DNA of 5,949 nt from an uncultured bacterium (GTDB lineage: Bacteria; Actinomycetota; Coriobacteriia; Coriobacteriales; Coriobacteriaceae): assembly GCA_905216075.1 (NCBI GenBank), contig CAJMSO010000121.1, positions 1-5,949 of the forward strand, in the 5' to 3' direction. The notes under the pieces were generated by a model that searched no databases, was not told the origin of the DNA, and worked only from the letters and a program-made list of their open reading frames with translations. This document shows, piece after piece, positions 1-5,949 of the stretch. Position numbers and translations under genes: made by a program. How positions within the stretch are numbered: position 1 is the stretch's first letter; each line of letters opens with the position of its first letter.

Positions 1-494
1 ACGAAGGGCGACATCGGGGCGACGCGACCGAGCGACGCGGAGCGCGGGCTCCACTGCGGCACGCCGCCGATCAGGAAGCCTGGGTCAACCCCCGCCTCCT
101 TAAGGATCCAGGCGAGCATCGACGTGGTGGTCGTCTTGCCGTTGGTGCCCGTGATGGCAATCCAGTTATCGGGCGACAGGCGATAGGCAAACTCGGGCTC
201 ACCCATAATCTGGGCGGCATGCTCGCGCCCGGCCTTAAAGAAGCCCGAGAACTCCGAGATGCCCGGGCACGTCACGCATACGTCATAGGCGCCCTCGACC
301 TGTTCGGTCCCATAAACAAACGACGCACCAGCAGCCTCGAGCGCACGCGTGGCGTCATTGGGCTCAGAGGTGCCGCCGCCATACACGGTAACGGCGCTTA
401 CGCGCTCGGGATGTGCCAGCGCCCAGCGGGCGACATCGAGACCGGATTTGCCCTGACCCAAAACGAGCAGGCTAAAGACATCAGCAAGAGACAT
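1..494 (-). CDS. murD: UDP-N-acetylmuramoyl-alanine--glutamate ligase (MurD-type), 5' part, cut by window edge
   Basis: Partial gene: the first 164 codons, running off the left edge. The family is ATP-dependent cytoplasmic Mur ligases; MurD adds D-Glu to UDP-MurNAc-L-Ala. Seen: residues 10-18 (LVLGQGKSG) match the MurD N-terminal nucleotide-fold loop. Residues 70-79 (YDVCVTCPGI) match the MurD 'D.vv.SPGI' motif. Residues 98-106 (GEPEFAYRL) lead into the ATP P-loop GTNGKTTTT at 116-124, with Lys120 the phosphate-binding lysine. The start ATG at 494 lies 9 bp after the mraY stop; an in-frame TAG just upstream excludes a longer start, and the ribosome-binding site is weak (GGGA about 15 nt upstream). 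Odd: residues 135-164 (AGVDPGFLIGGVPQ..., RSASLG) lack the MurD GNIG motif and look like MurC or Mpl. The N-terminal half and the position after mraY favour MurD, but the C-terminal two thirds is not visible, so the substrate is uncertain. Confidence 0.8.
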   Translation of the reverse strand, partial: MSLADVFSLLVLGQGKSGLDVARWALAHPERVSAVTVYGGGTSEPNDATRALEAAGASFVYGTEQVEGAYDVCVTCPGISEFSGFFKAGREHAAQIMGEPEFAYRLSPDNWIAITGTNGKTTTTSMLAWILKEAGVDPGFLIGGVPQWSPRSASLGRVAPMSPF

Positions 495-503
495 GAAAGA
501 CCA

Positions 504-1523
504 CTATCCCAACTGGAAGAACAGAGCAAGGCCAACGGCACCAAAGGCAGCAGCGATAATCCAAAAACGGATGACGACCTTGGTCTCGGCCCAGCCCTTC
601 TTTTCGAAATGATGATGGATGGGCGCCATAAGGAAGACGCGCTTGTGCGTAAAGTGGAAGTAGACAACCTGAATCATGACCGACAGGGTCTCAACGATAA
701 ACAGGCCGCCGATGATGAGGGAGACGACCTCGGTGTTGGTCATGATGGACGTGCAGGCAAACGCGGCGCCCAGGGCAAGCGAGCCGGTATCGCCCATAAA
801 GATGCTCGCCGGATAGCAGTTGAACCACAGAAAGCCCAAGCAGGCACCGGCACACGCGGTGCAGAAGATGGACAGGTTCACGTCTCCGTGCAAAAACGCC
901 ATGGCAGCCATGGCGAGCATGGCAATCATAGAGGTGCCGCCAGCAAGACCATCAAGGCCATCGGTCAGGTTCACGGCATTAGAAAGACCGGCGATCATCA
1001 GCCAGCAAAAGACAATGTAGAGCCACGGGAACGAAAGGCCGCAGATGGTGGTCGAAAGCACGCCAAGGTCAATCGTCAGGCCGCCGGGAAAACGAATCTC
1101 GGGGGCGACGCCGCACCAGTTGACGGCGAGCACCGTAAAGGTGACACAGATAATGGTTAGGCCGATCATCTTGGCATGGGGCGTCAGACCGAGCGAGCGC
1201 CCATGCGTAACGGAAGTCAGGTCGTCAATCAGGCCCAGCACGCCGGTCGCCAGCGTGGCGAGCAGCACGAGCACGAGCTCGGTGGTGAGCTTGCCCATCA
1301 GCAGGCAGGTCAGCGAAATCGCAACAAGGATGATGACGCCGCCCATGGTCGGCGTACCCTGTTTAATCAAATGACGCTTGGGGCCGTCGGCACGGACCTG
1401 TTGGCCGATACCCTCGACCTTGAGCAGCTTGATCCACCACGGCATGAGCAGCAGCGCAATGGCAGCGGCGATGCCAAGCCCCAAAAAAGCCTGATACGTT
1501 GGATACGAGGGATTGCCGAACAT
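504..1523 (-). CDS. mraY: Phospho-N-acetylmuramoyl-pentapeptide transferase (lipid I synthase) MraY
   Basis: Integral membrane enzyme that transfers phospho-MurNAc-pentapeptide from UDP to undecaprenyl phosphate, giving lipid I on the inner face of the membrane. The 339 residues are a normal length for the family, and about ten hydrophobic segments run through the protein. Motifs in order: GTPTMGG at 56-62; the acidic pair Asp100-Asp101 on a cytoplasmic loop; NAVNLTDGLDGLAGG at 182-196, the family signature; FMGDTGS at 243-249 with Asp245, the magnesium and catalytic aspartate position; and PIHHHFE at 301-307, the histidine-rich MraY loop. All are diagnostic of MraY rather than the related WecA/TagO. 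One deviation: the usual DDxxK lysine is Ser104 (DDLTS). The ATG at 1523 is 3 bp after the murF TAG. Its ribosome-binding site AAGGTG (1540-1535) lies inside the last murF codons, so the two genes are probably translationally coupled. Confidence 0.97.
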   Translation of the reverse strand: MFGNPSYPTYQAFLGLGIAAAIALLLMPWWIKLLKVEGIGQQVRADGPKRHLIKQGTPTMGGVIILVAISLTCLLMGKLTTELVLVLLATLATGVLGLIDDLTSVTHGRSLGLTPHAKMIGLTIICVTFTVLAVNWCGVAPEIRFPGGLTIDLGVLSTTICGLSFPWLYIVFCWLMIAGLSNAVNLTDGLDGLAGGTSMIAMLAMAAMAFLHGDVNLSIFCTACAGACLGFLWFNCYPASIFMGDTGSLALGAAFACTSIMTNTEVVSLIIGGLFIVETLSVMIQVVYFHFTHKRVFLMAPIHHHFEKKGWAETKVVIRFWIIAAAFGAVGLALFFQLG

Positions 1524-1526
1524 GGG

Positions 1527-2951
1527 CTAGCACACACCTTCCACAAAGCGGTCGAGCTCAACAAAGCGGGAACCCTTGACCAGTACAACATCATGTTTTT
1601 CAAGCGCGCCGCCCATGCGGTCGAGCACCTGCTGATAATCGGAGAACACCTGGATGCGGTCCTCGTCCATACCCATCATGCGCGCGGCATCGGCCATAAG
1701 CTGGGCCAGCTCACCACCCACGCACGCCAGCATGTCGAGCTTCTTGGCGGCGGCATAGGCGCCCACGAGCTCATGCATGCGAGGAGCCTCATCGCCCATC
1801 TCGCCCATCTCGCCCAGGATCGCCATGCGAGACCCCGTGCACGAAAGCGAGCACAGCAGGTCGAGACCGGCTGCCATCGATTCGGCGCTGGCGTTATAGG
1901 AGTCATCGATGATGCGTGCACCGCTCTTGGCGCGCTTGATCTCCTGGCGGTGCCCGGTGATCGTGAGGCCCCTAAAGGCAGCATCGATCTGCTCGGGCGT
2001 CACGCCCAGGCGATAGGCAACCGCGGCGGCCTTAACGGCATTTGGAACGGACTGCACGCCGGGGATGGCAAGCATGGTATCGATCGTCTCACCCTGGCCA
2101 AAATCGAGCGTAAAGACCGGACGTCCCTCGTCATCAACACGAATGTCGCGGGCACGGACCTCATCATCGTCCGAGACGCCGGCCAGCATCACGTCGATAC
2201 CAGCAGGCTGGGCGAACGTATCGCGAATGAACGGCGTAAAGTCGTCCTCGCCGCCCAAAACCAGCAGCGGCAAGAAGTCGCCAGCGGCGCACATACCCTG
2301 GACAATCTCGGCCTTAGCGCGGGCGATGTTCTCGCGGCTGCCCAAAATGCCGATGTGAGAGGTACCAATCTTGCTTACGATGGCAAGGTTGGGATTGGCG
2401 GACTGGGACAGGCGCTCAATCTCGTGGAAATGGTTCATGCCCATCTCGAGCACCAGGACCTCGGTATCGGCCGGAGCGGAAAGCACCGTGAGCGGCATGC
2501 CGATCAGGTTATTGAAATTGCCCTTGGTGGCCCAGACACGATAGCGCTTGGCGAGCACAGCGGCGAGCACGTCCTTGGTCGTCGTCTTGCCGATGGAACC
2601 GGTAATGCCAACGACCAGGCAGCCAAGCTCCAGACGGTACGCGTGCGCCAAACGCAGCAGAAACTCCTCGGGATCATCGGTCAGCAAGATGGCACAGCCC
2701 TTGTCCTGCGCCAGCGAGACCAGCTCGGCCTCGGGCTCACGCGTCATCACGACGGCGCCGGCACCCGACTGGACGGCACGGGAAGCAAAATCATTGCCGT
2801 CGACGTTTTCACCGGGAAAGGAGACGAAGATCGTCCCTTCCTCGACCTGGCGCGAGTCGATAACGCACCCGCGGCATACCCGATCGGCTTCTCCCGTCAC
2901 GGTTCGGGCCCCTGTTGCGGCCGCGAGGTTGTTGACGGCGATCTCTATCAT
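1527..2951 (-). CDS. murF: UDP-N-acetylmuramoyl-tripeptide--D-alanyl-D-alanine ligase MurF
   Basis: Cytoplasmic ATP-dependent ligase that adds D-Ala-D-Ala to UDP-MurNAc-tripeptide, the last soluble step before MraY. The 474 residues are typical. The N-terminal UDP-substrate domain (about 1-110) has DSR at 32-34 and the FPGENVDGNDF segment at 45-55. The central ATPase domain has the P-loop GSIGKTTTKD at 118-127 (Lys122), TKGNFNNLIGMPLT at 142-155, LEMGMNH at 168-174 and the GSRENIARAKAEI segment at 204-216. The C-terminal domain has DDSYNASAESM at 349-359, LGEMGEMGDE at 379-388 and VLVKGSR at 456-462. TKGNFNN and DDSYNA separate MurF from MurE and MurC. The ATG at 2951 is fixed by a strong AGGGGAG ribosome-binding site 5 nt upstream. 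It follows ftsI after 126 bp with no murE between them, and a promoter-like site in that gap may drive murF-mraY-murD. Confidence 0.97.
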   Translation of the reverse strand: MIEIAVNNLAAATGARTVTGEADRVCRGCVIDSRQVEEGTIFVSFPGENVDGNDFASRAVQSGAGAVVMTREPEAELVSLAQDKGCAILLTDDPEEFLLRLAHAYRLELGCLVVGITGSIGKTTTKDVLAAVLAKRYRVWATKGNFNNLIGMPLTVLSAPADTEVLVLEMGMNHFHEIERLSQSANPNLAIVSKIGTSHIGILGSRENIARAKAEIVQGMCAAGDFLPLLVLGGEDDFTPFIRDTFAQPAGIDVMLAGVSDDDEVRARDIRVDDEGRPVFTLDFGQGETIDTMLAIPGVQSVPNAVKAAAVAYRLGVTPEQIDAAFRGLTITGHRQEIKRAKSGARIIDDSYNASAESMAAGLDLLCSLSCTGSRMAILGEMGEMGDEAPRMHELVGAYAAAKKLDMLACVGGELAQLMADAARMMGMDEDRIQVFSDYQQVLDRMGGALEKHDVVLVKGSRFVELDRFVEGVC

Positions 2952-2956
2952 TGCAG

Positions 2957-2963
2957 CTCCCCT
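2957..2963 (-). promoter_or_regulatory. Strong ribosome-binding site of murF
   Basis: AGGGGAG on the minus strand, 5 nt before the murF ATG. It is clearly better than the sites before ftsI and murD. That fits murF being the first gene of a sub-operon that must start translation without coupling to an upstream gene. Confidence 0.75.
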
Positions 2964-2988
2964 GTAAACCTAATAATGCTATCGGCGT

Positions 2989-3017
2989 ATTGTATCCCAG
3001 CGCCGCACATGCGTGGT
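2989..3017 (-). promoter_or_regulatory. Possible internal promoter for murF-mraY-murD
   Basis: In the 126-bp gap upstream of murF, the minus strand reads TACAAT at 2994-2989, five of six matches to the housekeeping -10 consensus TATAAT. A start about 7 nt further on would give a leader of about 30 nt ending in the strong AGGGGAG site, a sensible geometry. Against it, the hexamer 17 bp upstream (ACCACG, 3017-3012) is a poor -35 and there is no extended TG. The inverted repeat 3006-3029 overlaps the -35 position, so an activator or repressor could act here. This is inference; the site may be chance. Confidence 0.35.
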
Positions 3018-3029
3018 GCAGGGCATGTG
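3006..3029. repeat. Perfect 7-bp inverted repeat in the ftsI-murF gap
   Basis: CACATGC (3006-3012) and GCATGTG (3023-3029) are exact inverted copies separated by 10 bp. It sits between the ftsI stop and the TACAAT hexamer and covers the expected -35 region. It could be an operator half-site pair or a short RNA hairpin in the ftsI read-through transcript. It is not a classical terminator, because no T-run follows on the minus strand. Confidence 0.5.
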
Positions 3030-3077
3030 AACACCCTCATATGGGACAACAAACCACGCCCCAAAGATTGTAACCCC

Positions 3078-4943
3078 CTACTTCGTGTGCGGGATACCCA
3101 GCACGTCGAGCGCGTTGGCCATAATGGACTGGAACGGCACCGCAGCGGCATCTGAGCCGCTCGGCGTTCCGTCGAGCGTGATATAGCACAGCACCTTGGG
3201 CGATTGTGCCGGTGCAAAGCCCATAAAGGACGACATGTAGTTCTCCTTGAGGTAGCCGCCGTTCTCGTCGGCACGTTCGGCCGTACCGGTCTTACCCGCC
3301 ACGTCATAGCCGTCAACCGCGCCGCCAACGCCCGTTCCCTCGGACACGACCGTCTGCATGCACGATGTCACCTGGGATGCGGCATCCTCAGAAATCGCGC
3401 GCTCGCCTTCGCCCCAGTCCTTCTCGTCGCCTTTGCTGGACTTATAGAAGTGCGGTGTCATCATCACGCCGCCGTTGGCGATGCCGCTCACGGCACGTGC
3501 GATCTCAATCGGCGAGACGGACAGCGCCTGTCCAAAGCTCATCGAGCCCAGCGTGGCGCCGTCATACTGGTCACGCTCCTTGACGATACCCAGGCTCTCG
3601 CCCGGAAAATCTACACCAGAGCTGTGACCGATGCCCCACTTGTCCACATAAGCGGCAAAGTCGTCGGCACCGATCTTGCGCCCCACCAGGACAAAGCCCA
3701 CGTTGGATGAACGGCGCATCATCTCGCGCACATCCATGGTCATGGCGTAGTCGCGCTTGTCGGCATCGGTGACGGTATCGTCGCCCACCTTGATGCTCGC
3801 CGGTACCTCAAACGACGTACTCGATCGCACAACGCCCAAGTCGAAGCCGGCGCCCGCCACGAGTGTCTTAAAGACCGAGCCGGGCTCGTAGGCGTCGGTG
3901 ACCAGGCGCAGGTTCATATCCTCGGTCTTGGCGTTTTCCAGATCGGTCTGGTCGTAGGTCGGGTACGAGCAGGCTGCGAGAATTTCACCGGTCGTGGGGT
4001 CGGTGACCAAAGCTGAGCCATTCTTGGCCTTTGTCTTCTCGACAGCCTCTGCCAGGGCATCCTCGGCCGCTCGCTGGATATTGACGTCGAGCGTCGTCAC
4101 GATATCAACGCCGTCGACCGCAGCCACCTTTTTATAGGCACCGCCCGCGATGTAGCTGCCGTCCCTCGCGCGCTCGCGCACGAGAGAACCGTTCGTGCCG
4201 GTCAGAAGCTTGTTGTATTGCTTTTCGAGACCCGTCAAGCCGTCGTTGTCTACATTCACTACACCCAGCACCTGCGATGCCAGATTGCCGTATGGATATA
4301 CGCGCTTCATAGCCTGCTCAAAAAGCACGCCGGGCAGGTTCTTCTTCTCCAGCGCCGCAGCATCGTCTTCGTCCACTTGGCGCTTGATATACACCCAGGT
4401 GCCATCGGACTCGACGAGCTTGCGGCAGGTCTTTTTATCGATTCCAGTTGCCTTGACCAGCGCCGACACCGTCTTGTCGACATCCTCGACAAGCTGCGGG
4501 TTCACGGCGATGTTGCGACATTCGACCGACGACGCCAGCACGTTACCGTTGCGGTCGTAGATGGTGCCGCGTTTGGCATAGAGGGTCTGCGCAAGCAGGC
4601 GGCGCGCATCGGCACGCTCGCGCAGTTTATCGGCTTCGACAATTTGATAGTCGGCGAGGCGAAAGACGCCCAAGCCCAAGCCAAGTCCGATGAAGCCCAT
4701 GACGGCTTTGCGGCGAGGCAGAGGCGCGCCTGTGAGCCATTCGGTCGACGAACTCTTGTGCGACCTGGTGTTATGCACTTGAGGGCCGCCCGAGCCGCGA
4801 AGTCGCGACGCCGGGTCGTTGCCACGGGACTGCCCGGCGTTGTAAGATTGCCGACCCGTTCCTTGATAACCAGAACGTCCCCGCGACGAGGGACGTCCAG
4901 AACCGCGGCCCCCATCGGAACCGCGGCGATAGTCATTTGTCAT
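3078..4943 (-). CDS. ftsI: Septal peptidoglycan D,D-transpeptidase (class B PBP) FtsI
   Basis: Division-specific penicillin-binding protein that cross-links septal peptidoglycan, working with FtsW; 621 residues. Layout: a basic, Gly/Ser/Arg-rich cytoplasmic tail (1-78); one membrane anchor (about 80-97, MGFIGLGLGLGVF); and the extracytoplasmic pedestal with RGTIYDRNG (125-133) and YPYGNLASQVLG (216-227), both class B PBP motifs. The transpeptidase domain has the catalytic SxxK at Ser356-Val-Phe-Lys359 in EPGSVFK, SxN at Ser412-Ser413-Asn414 and KTGT at 551-554, all intact. The protein ends about 70 residues after KTG, so there are no C-terminal PASTA domains. The ATG at 4943 is 17 bp after the ftsL stop; the ribosome-binding site is poor (ACGGTAG at best), which suggests coupling to ftsL translation. 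A different class B PBP (a PBP2 or SpoVD type) is possible by sequence, but the position after ftsL in a dcw cluster supports FtsI. Confidence 0.95.
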   Translation of the reverse strand: MTNDYRRGSDGGRGSGRPSSRGRSGYQGTGRQSYNAGQSRGNDPASRLRGSGGPQVHNTRSHKSSSTEWLTGAPLPRRKAVMGFIGLGLGLGVFRLADYQIVEADKLRERADARRLLAQTLYAKRGTIYDRNGNVLASSVECRNIAVNPQLVEDVDKTVSALVKATGIDKKTCRKLVESDGTWVYIKRQVDEDDAAALEKKNLPGVLFEQAMKRVYPYGNLASQVLGVVNVDNDGLTGLEKQYNKLLTGTNGSLVRERARDGSYIAGGAYKKVAAVDGVDIVTTLDVNIQRAAEDALAEAVEKTKAKNGSALVTDPTTGEILAACSYPTYDQTDLENAKTEDMNLRLVTDAYEPGSVFKTLVAGAGFDLGVVRSSTSFEVPASIKVGDDTVTDADKRDYAMTMDVREMMRRSSNVGFVLVGRKIGADDFAAYVDKWGIGHSSGVDFPGESLGIVKERDQYDGATLGSMSFGQALSVSPIEIARAVSGIANGGVMMTPHFYKSSKGDEKDWGEGERAISEDAASQVTSCMQTVVSEGTGVGGAVDGYDVAGKTGTAERADENGGYLKENYMSSFMGFAPAQSPKVLCYITLDGTPSGSDAAAVPFQSIMANALDVLGIPHTK

Positions 4944-4960
4944 ACTCAGCTACCGTCTTG

Positions 4961-5431
4961 CTACTGAGCGGTCGCGATCGCGTTGGCGCCCGCGGCTGCA
5001 TCCTGCGAAAAGTCAAGTGTAACGCTCTCGCTGGGCTCCACCATGCCATAAGCGCCCGCAAGGTCGCGAATGCGCGTGTCGGCGCCATAGACCGAATGCA
5101 TGACCTCCAGGTCGGAGCTCTCATCGGTCGCCTTTTCGAGCGTGCTGGTAAGCTCGGCGTTGCTGTTGAGCACCTGGGCCGTGACGCCGGCGAGCGCCAC
5201 GCGGGCGACGCCGATCGTCATGAAGATAGCCGCAATGATGCAAAACGTTTTAAGAACGCTCATGAAAACCGGGCTTACCGCCTGGTTTGCCTGACGGCCC
5301 GCGCCCGTGTAGACATCAAAGCGCGGCGCGCGCTGCTCACGGGGAGCAACGGGGGCCTGCGGCGTCTCACGATAGGCGGGCATGGCGTTCATATCATAGG
5401 CGAGTGCTGCGCTTGAAGTGTTGTAGCCCAT
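4961..5431 (-). CDS. ftsL: FtsL-like bitopic division protein
   Basis: Small protein of 156 residues in the ftsL slot between rsmH and ftsI. The N-terminal 55 residues are cytoplasmic, Ala/Pro-rich and polar, with no recognisable domain. A single membrane helix spans about 59-83 (VLKTFCIIAAIFMTIGVARVAL). It is followed by a short heptad-like stretch (about 84-112, including LNSNAELTSTLEKATDESS) and then RIRDLAGAYGMVEP (120-133). That last piece resembles the A...lGM..p segment found after the coiled coil in FtsL and DivIC proteins. The tail (about 143-156) is Ala-rich. Family role: FtsL with a DivIC/FtsB partner and FtsQ/DivIB activates FtsWI at the septum. The ATG at 5431 is supported by GGGAGG 9 nt upstream. 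FtsL sequences diverge strongly, so the assignment rests on topology and position more than on identity. Confidence 0.82.
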   Translation of the reverse strand: MGYNTSSAALAYDMNAMPAYRETPQAPVAPREQRAPRFDVYTGAGRQANQAVSPVFMSVLKTFCIIAAIFMTIGVARVALAGVTAQVLNSNAELTSTLEKATDESSDLEVMHSVYGADTRIRDLAGAYGMVEPSESVTLDFSQDAAAGANAIATAQ

Positions 5432-5521
5432 GATATGCCGCCTCCCATCCCGAGTACGTTGGTAGTGTGTTTAAGCTTCGTTTATGGTGCGAGCGGGAGG
5501 TCCAATTTCGCGCGGTCGCGC
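5432..5521 (-). other. rsmH-ftsL intergenic gap (90 bp)
   Basis: Non-coding stretch holding the ftsL ribosome-binding site at its end. No convincing promoter is seen: TTGGAC (5505-5500) is followed 13 nt later by CATAAA, a spacing too short for a normal promoter. There is also no hairpin with a T-run. Read-through transcription from rsmH is the simplest reading. Confidence 0.6.
5441..5446 (-). promoter_or_regulatory. Ribosome-binding site of ftsL, decides the start
   Basis: GGGAGG on the minus strand, 9 nt before the ATG at 5431. An ATG at 5448-5446 overlaps this site but is out of frame with ftsL, so the start at 5431 is the supported one. Confidence 0.7.
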
Positions 5522-5949
5522 CTACAGGCGCTGCGCCACGCGGATTTTGGCTGATCTCGCCCGAGGGTTGCGCGCAACCTCATCGGGTTGGGCAACCAAG
5601 GGTTTGCGGGTGATGACCTTGAGTATCGGCACGTTGCCGCACACGCACACCGGAATCTCCGGCGGACACGTGCACCCCTGGCTCATCTCCTTAAAGTGGT
5701 TCTTAACGATACGGTCCTCGAGCGAGTGATACGAGATGACGCAGATACGTCCGCCCGGGTTGAGCCACCTGGTGGCGGCATCAAGCCCTCGTTCGAGCAC
5801 ATCGAGCTCGTGATTGACCTCGATGCGAATGGCCTGGAAACTTTTCTTGGCCGGGTGTCCGCCATGCCGACGAGCGGCAGCCGGGATACCCGCCTTGATG
5901 ATCTCGACAAATTGGCCGGTGGTTTCGATCGGTTCTTGCTCGCGGCGGC
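5522..5949 (-). CDS. rsmH: 16S rRNA (cytosine(1402)-N(4))-methyltransferase RsmH, 3' part, cut by window edge
   Basis: The last 141 codons of the gene formerly called mraW. RsmH uses S-adenosylmethionine to methylate N4 of C1402 in the decoding centre of 16S rRNA. The frame is open to the right edge, so the true start lies outside the window; the visible GTG at 5800 is an internal valine, not the start. Diagnostic segments, in order along the protein: HPAKKSFQAIRIEVNHEL, then LNPGGRICVISYHSLEDRIVK, where the YHSLEDR motif is an RsmH hallmark. These are followed by GCTCPPEIPVCVCG, a four-cysteine stretch common in Gram-positive RsmH, and ITRKPL and the NPRARSAKIR tail. The product is complete at the C-terminus and ends with TAG at 5522. 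It is the usual gene upstream of ftsL in dcw clusters. Confidence 0.96.
   Translation of the reverse strand, partial: RREQEPIETTGQFVEIIKAGIPAAARRHGGHPAKKSFQAIRIEVNHELDVLERGLDAATRWLNPGGRICVISYHSLEDRIVKNHFKEMSQGCTCPPEIPVCVCGNVPILKVITRKPLVAQPDEVARNPRARSAKIRVAQRL

Noticed and set aside
219..1160. Long plus-strand open frame opposite murD and mraY
   Set aside because: It runs antisense across two well-supported genes and their junction. The translation is low complexity with no motif and there is no convincing ribosome-binding site.
1792..1818. Near-perfect 9-bp tandem repeat (TCGCCCATC twice, then TCGCCCAGG)
   Set aside because: It encodes the LGEMGEMGDE motif of MurF, which aligns without insertion to the normal LGDMxELGxE family motif. 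The repetition follows from the protein sequence and is not evidence of slippage.
3030..3077. Possible terminator after ftsI
   Set aside because: No GC-rich hairpin followed by a T-run was found on the minus strand. The nearby inverted repeat is followed by mixed sequence.
1176..3155. Long open frame on the plus strand spanning mraY, murF and part of ftsI
   Set aside because: It is antisense to genes with intact family motifs. Its translation is rich in His, Arg and Gln with no domain, as expected from the reverse strand of GC-rich coding DNA.
4218..4967. Plus-strand open frame opposite the ftsI N-terminal half
   Set aside because: Antisense shadow of ftsI, with no recognisable domain and a biased composition.
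5481..5505. Possible promoter in the rsmH-ftsL gap (TTGGAC and CATAAA)
   Set aside because: The 13-nt spacing is too short for a standard promoter and the -10 match is weak.
5522..5800. A separate small gene starting at the GTG at 5800
   Set aside because: The frame is open upstream to the window edge and encodes further RsmH motifs, so this is the C-terminal part of rsmH.

Overview
This window is the central part of a division and cell-wall (dcw) cluster. Every gene lies on the minus strand, so transcription runs from right to left. In transcription order the genes are: the 3' part of rsmH (16S rRNA methyltransferase, cut by the right edge), a small ftsL-like single-pass membrane protein, ftsI (division transpeptidase, a class B penicillin-binding protein), murF, mraY, and the 5' part of a murD-type ligase (cut by the left edge). 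No tRNA, rRNA, CRISPR array, insertion sequence or phage gene was seen.

Organism: the DNA is GC-rich. The actinobacterial-type gene set and the style of the proteins (a basic Gly/Arg-rich FtsI tail, an Ala/Pro-rich FtsL tail, a CTCPP...CVC segment in RsmH) suggest a high-GC Gram-positive anaerobe. My best guess is Coriobacteriia (Collinsella-like). This is inference from general style, not from a database match.

Layout, right to left: rsmH ends at 5522, followed by a 90-bp gap with a good ribosome-binding site for ftsL (5431-4961). A 17-bp gap leads to ftsI (4943-3078). A 126-bp non-coding gap follows, holding a perfect 7-bp inverted repeat, a TACAAT -10-like hexamer and a strong ribosome-binding site for murF (2951-1527). 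mraY follows murF after 3 bp (1523-504), and the murD-type gene follows mraY after 9 bp (494 to the left edge). murF-mraY-murD is therefore a tight transcription unit that may have its own promoter as well as read-through from ftsI.

How the genes work together: MurD and MurF are cytoplasmic ligases that build the UDP-MurNAc-pentapeptide. MraY moves that product onto undecaprenyl phosphate to give lipid I. FtsI cross-links septal peptidoglycan, and FtsL-type proteins help activate it. RsmH is the usual housekeeping passenger at the start of the cluster. murE, normally between ftsI and murF, is missing.

Points most worth a second look: (1) the murD-slot gene begins like MurD but, just after its P-loop, reads like MurC/Mpl; (2) murE is absent and a gap with promoter-like signals sits in its place; (3) FtsI has an unusual Arg/Gly-rich cytoplasmic tail. 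Otherwise this is an ordinary, well-conserved housekeeping region, and I saw no sign of a new multi-gene system.
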